A stretch of 64,000 nucleotides of DNA from contig CM068315.1 of the NCBI GenBank assembly GCA_034766995.1, forward strand, positions 46,551,662 to 46,615,661, in the 5' to 3' direction. Below are positions 62,730 to 64,000 of this stretch, piece after piece; the first letter of the stretch is position 1, and every line of letters starts with the position of its first letter. The DNA is from Acanthacorydalis orientalis (lineage: Eukaryota; Arthropoda; Insecta; Megaloptera; Corydalidae). A program made the translations under genes and the position numbers. The notes beneath the pieces are model-generated. The model saw nothing but the letters and a program-made list of their open reading frames with translations, searched no databases and was not told where the DNA came from.

Positions 62730-64000
62730 ATTACTACTAAAAAAGTAACATTCAGTCTGAAATTATCCACAATTATTGGATATCAATATAAATATTTTTT
62801 GTTGATATAATAATTTCCTTAAAATATTATTTTAATATTTTAAGACACATTTTATAAAGATTGACGACAAAATCTGAATTCGAAAATTAAATAATTATTA
62901 CATAGAAAATTCAATAATGAACTCACCATACAAAATGATGTAAATAAACTGTAATCGACAATGTATGTATATTTTAGGGAACATAGAAATCCATTTATTA
63001 CATTTTTTTATTAATAAATATAATCGAATCTAAGGGGAGTAATTGAGATAATTACCCCATACTATTTTTCTACAATAATGAAAATATGAAACTGAGCGTT
63101 TTTACTAAGTAGATAAATATTAATATATTTAAAATAATTCAAAACAAAATCTAAATTCCTATTTTACATTCATAACTAAACAATGCAAAAAATGTGCGTA
63201 GTTCTTAAATCTTGCTATTAACATTTCCTTACCTGCATGACTAGATTCGGTCTTATCTACGGTATACATATTTATAAAGAAATTTTAATTTTTACTACAG
63301 TTAAAAATAGTTTAATTCTTAATATTAGTTCTTAATTTACATTTTTTTAAACAATGTTTATTTCTAATGCATGCTAAAAATGTAACCTAAAAATGTTTAA
63401 AACAAACATAATTCTGATTTTTAGTACTATAAATAATTTGATATTAAAAACTGCAATTTTCATTAAAAAAAGACATTTTCATAATAACTGACCATTCTAA
63501 AATGTAAATAATTAGATATAAAATTTATTGGATTGTATTAACATTTTTAAGCTTATTAGACTTTTAAAATTCATGATAAAAATGTACTTATCTGTTATAC
63601 ATATAAATCTATACTTTACAAATAATATTTAAATATATTTTTGAAGATCATAAATACAACAGTATCAAGGAATAGTTTTCTATAAATCAGTAAAAATACT
63701 AATTATTAAGATTTCATTCATAATTTAGCAAAGTAAAATTTTAAATGACTTGTTTCAAACAGAAGATTGTGACAAGCCTGAATTTCTATAATTAATTAGG
63801 CACTGTAGACGACAACTGATAAATATGCATTAATTTTAATTATAAAATAATCTTGCATCAACCATTTACAAACATTTTTTACTTGCATTTACTAAATTTT
63901 GAAAATAATTTATACATATGTATATATAAACACATAAACACAGACAATATAAAAAAATACTTTAATAACATTTTTTTAATTCAGATTTAATAATAAGAAA
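62730..64000. other. AT-rich sequence without genes
   Basis: No repeat, coding or regulatory feature recognised to the window edge. Confidence 0.6.

Overview
This is AT-rich animal nuclear DNA, almost certainly from an insect. It holds one clear protein-coding gene, a knirps-family (NR0A) orphan nuclear receptor, on the minus strand in two coding exons (32456-32533, then 12398-13516). Together they encode a protein of about 398 residues: a two-finger C4 DNA-binding domain, the adjoining knirps box, and a Ser/Gln-rich C-terminal half with two CtBP-type repression motifs. There is no ligand-binding domain, as expected for this family. The protein looks closer to knirps-related/eagle than to the derived Drosophila knirps. 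The family exists only in arthropods, which fixes the phylum. Base composition, dense (TA)n microsatellites and abundant mariner remnants would fit a parasitoid wasp or another AT-rich insect, but the order is not established by the sequence.

Layout. 1-12.17 kb is 3' flank: microsatellites, two decayed mariners (about 2.5-3.56 kb and 6.73-7.94 kb), a foldback MITE copy and two perfect hairpins. 12.4-13.5 kb is the large terminal coding exon. 13.5-32.46 kb is an intron of about 18.9 kb that separates the two zinc fingers. It carries two mariners, a TTAA-flanked terminal-inverted-repeat element, foldback MITE copies, a mariner nested in an older repeat, and several GC-richer islands that may be enhancers. 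32.46-32.53 kb is the exon with the first zinc finger. 32.5-64 kb is 5' flank or 5' intron. No further coding exon could be supported there, but it holds many mobile-element remnants: three cecropia-type or other mariners with internal deletions, two hAT-like elements with target-site duplications, a Tc1/mariner-superfamily element with recognisable transposase, a non-LTR retroelement tail, and several MITE-like units set inside (TA)n tracts.

No rRNA, tRNA, CRISPR, operon or bacterial-type feature was seen. The nearest things to undescribed systems are non-autonomous element families defined here by comparing copies within the window: a foldback MITE family with about seven copies, a family with TIR core CGGCGTATAAGACG, and the TTAA element. 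A further point is the repeated placement of mobile elements inside (TA)n microsatellites. All transposase genes seen are broken by stops, frameshifts or deletions.
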